DNA of 64,000 nt from Brumimicrobium mesophilum. GTDB lineage: Bacteria; Bacteroidota; Bacteroidia; Flavobacteriales_D; Crocinitomicaceae. A program made the translations under genes and the position numbers. The stretch lies in NCBI RefSeq assembly GCF_003025005.1, contig NZ_PVSS01000014.1, positions 1 through 64,000 of the forward strand, given 5' to 3'. The notes beneath the pieces are model-generated. The model had not been told where the DNA came from and made no database searches. It saw only the letters and a program-made list of their open reading frames with translations. Shown in pieces: positions 63,311 through 64,000 of the stretch. The number at the start of each line of letters is the position of its first letter. Within the stretch, counting starts at the first letter, position 1.

Positions 63311-63814
63311 ATGAATTACTCGCTGATTGTAGCCATGGGAAAACACCGAGAAATCGGGAAAGACAATGATTTATTGTGGAGGTTACCACGTGACATGAAG
63401 TTTTTTAAAGCAACTACCGAAGGTCACACCGTGGTAATGGGACGAAAAAATTGGGAGTCTATTCCAGAGAAATTTCGCCCACTTCCAAATCGTAAGAATA
63501 TTGTTGTTTCCAGAAATCCTGACTACGAAGCAGATGGAGCAATTGTGATTTCTGATTTAAAAGAAATTCCAACACATTTTAATGTTGAATCTGATAAGAA
63601 ATGTTTTTTTATTGGAGGTGCGCAGATATACAAGTTGGCTTTGGAACAGGGCTTAATCAATGAAATGTATATCACACAAGTGCATGAAACATTCGAAGCC
63701 GATACTTATTTTCCATTCGTAAATTGGGACGGTTGGGACGAAGAAGAACTTTTTGAATTCGAAAAAGACGATAAAAATCCGCATTCATTTACTGTAACAA
63801 AATATACACGATAA
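63311..63814 (+). CDS. folA: Dihydrofolate reductase
   Basis: Reduces dihydrofolate produced by ThyA with NADPH. The 167-residue protein has NYSLIVAMGKHREIGKDNDLLWRLPRDMKFFK with the substrate-binding acid at Asp28, VVMGRKNWESIP for NADPH, and FFIGGAQIYKLAL. The topB start lies four bases after its stop, so thyA, folA and topB may be one unit. Confidence 0.95.
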   Translation: MNYSLIVAMGKHREIGKDNDLLWRLPRDMKFFKATTEGHTVVMGRKNWESIPEKFRPLPNRKNIVVSRNPDYEADGAIVISDLKEIPTHFNVESDKKCFFIGGAQIYKLALEQGLINEMYITQVHETFEADTYFPFVNWDGWDEEELFEFEKDDKNPHSFTVTKYTR

Positions 63815-63817
63815 TCC

Positions 63818-64000
63818 ATGAAAGTTTGCATTGCCGAGAAACCGAGTGTCGCTAAAGACATTGCTAATACTATTGGGGCTACCCAGCGTAAAGACGGTTA
63901 TTATGAAGGCAATGGATATCAAGTAACATGGACTTTTGGACATCTTTGTACCTTAAAAGAACCTAGAGATTACGTTGAAGATTGGAGATATTGGAATTTA
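63818..64000 (+). CDS. topB: DNA topoisomerase III, N-terminal fragment (runs off right edge)
   Basis: Only the first 61 codons are in the window. MKVCIAEKPSVAKDIANTIG is the Toprim start of type IA topoisomerases of the TopB branch (catalytic Glu7), followed by YQVTWTFGHLCTLKEP, which is characteristic of topoisomerase III. The 3' end is beyond 64000. Confidence 0.88.
   Translation, partial: MKVCIAEKPSVAKDIANTIGATQRKDGYYEGNGYQVTWTFGHLCTLKEPRDYVEDWRYWNL

Overview
This is an AT-rich chromosomal window from a member of the Bacteroidota, most likely order Flavobacteriales. The evidence is type IX secretion (T9SS) proteins (a PorU2-like C25 sortase with a PorV/PorQ partner, and proteins with C-terminal sorting domains), SprB-type repeats, DUF3078, DUF4249 and DUF4290 proteins, a DnaE with a fused N-terminal proofreading domain, an LptD/amidase/MCE cluster, and TAnnTTTG(C) -7 promoter elements in place of sigma70 boxes. 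No ribosome-binding-site signal was needed or used to choose starts. I see no rRNA, tRNA, CRISPR array, insertion sequence or prophage.

Layout. 1-2.6 kb: 5' part of a huge Gly-rich secreted protein with SprB repeats (runs off the left edge). 2.7-6.2 kb: a tightly overlapping operon corA / RimB-like protease / rimK / AstE-like deacylase. 6.1-10.3 kb: reverse operon WG-repeat lipoprotein, TonB-like protein, O-antigen-ligase-like protein. 10.5-15.9 kb: DASS transporter, amidohydrolase lipoprotein, FG-GAP T9SS cargo. 16-25 kb: housekeeping genes (ispE, accA, ybaB-like, 5-formyl-THF cyclo-ligase, GreA-like, aroA, serine hydrolase, DUF3078, thiolase) plus a 33-residue Lys-rich micro-protein. 25-32.7 kb: reverse operon amidase, MCE protein, membrane Fe-S protein, CCG protein, unknown; divergent to lptD. 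33-38.4 kb: yqgE/algH and two ECF sigma modules, one with a classical-looking membrane partner and one with a 61-residue partner. 38.6-43.7 kb: DUF4249, VOC protein, lysophospholipid acyltransferase, acidic lipoprotein, pabA/trpG. 44-54.7 kb: dnaE converging on porU2-porV. 54.8-59.7 kb: pssA, then a patch of small lineage-specific lipoproteins and membrane proteins, then a TlpA-like thioredoxin. 59.8-64 kb: murA with DUF4290, a second 33-residue micro-protein (one membrane helix), thyA, folA and the start of topB.

The strongest leads are the RimK/RimB/AstE peptide-tag module, the two micro-proteins, the miniature ECF partner, the PorU2-PorV operon, the Asp-type murA, the heme-b/Fe-S membrane module embedded in an envelope operon, and a family of long palindromes that double as terminators between convergent genes. 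Nothing here is clearly an undescribed defence or mobile system; the window reads mainly as core chromosome with one accessory patch near 55.7-59.1 kb.
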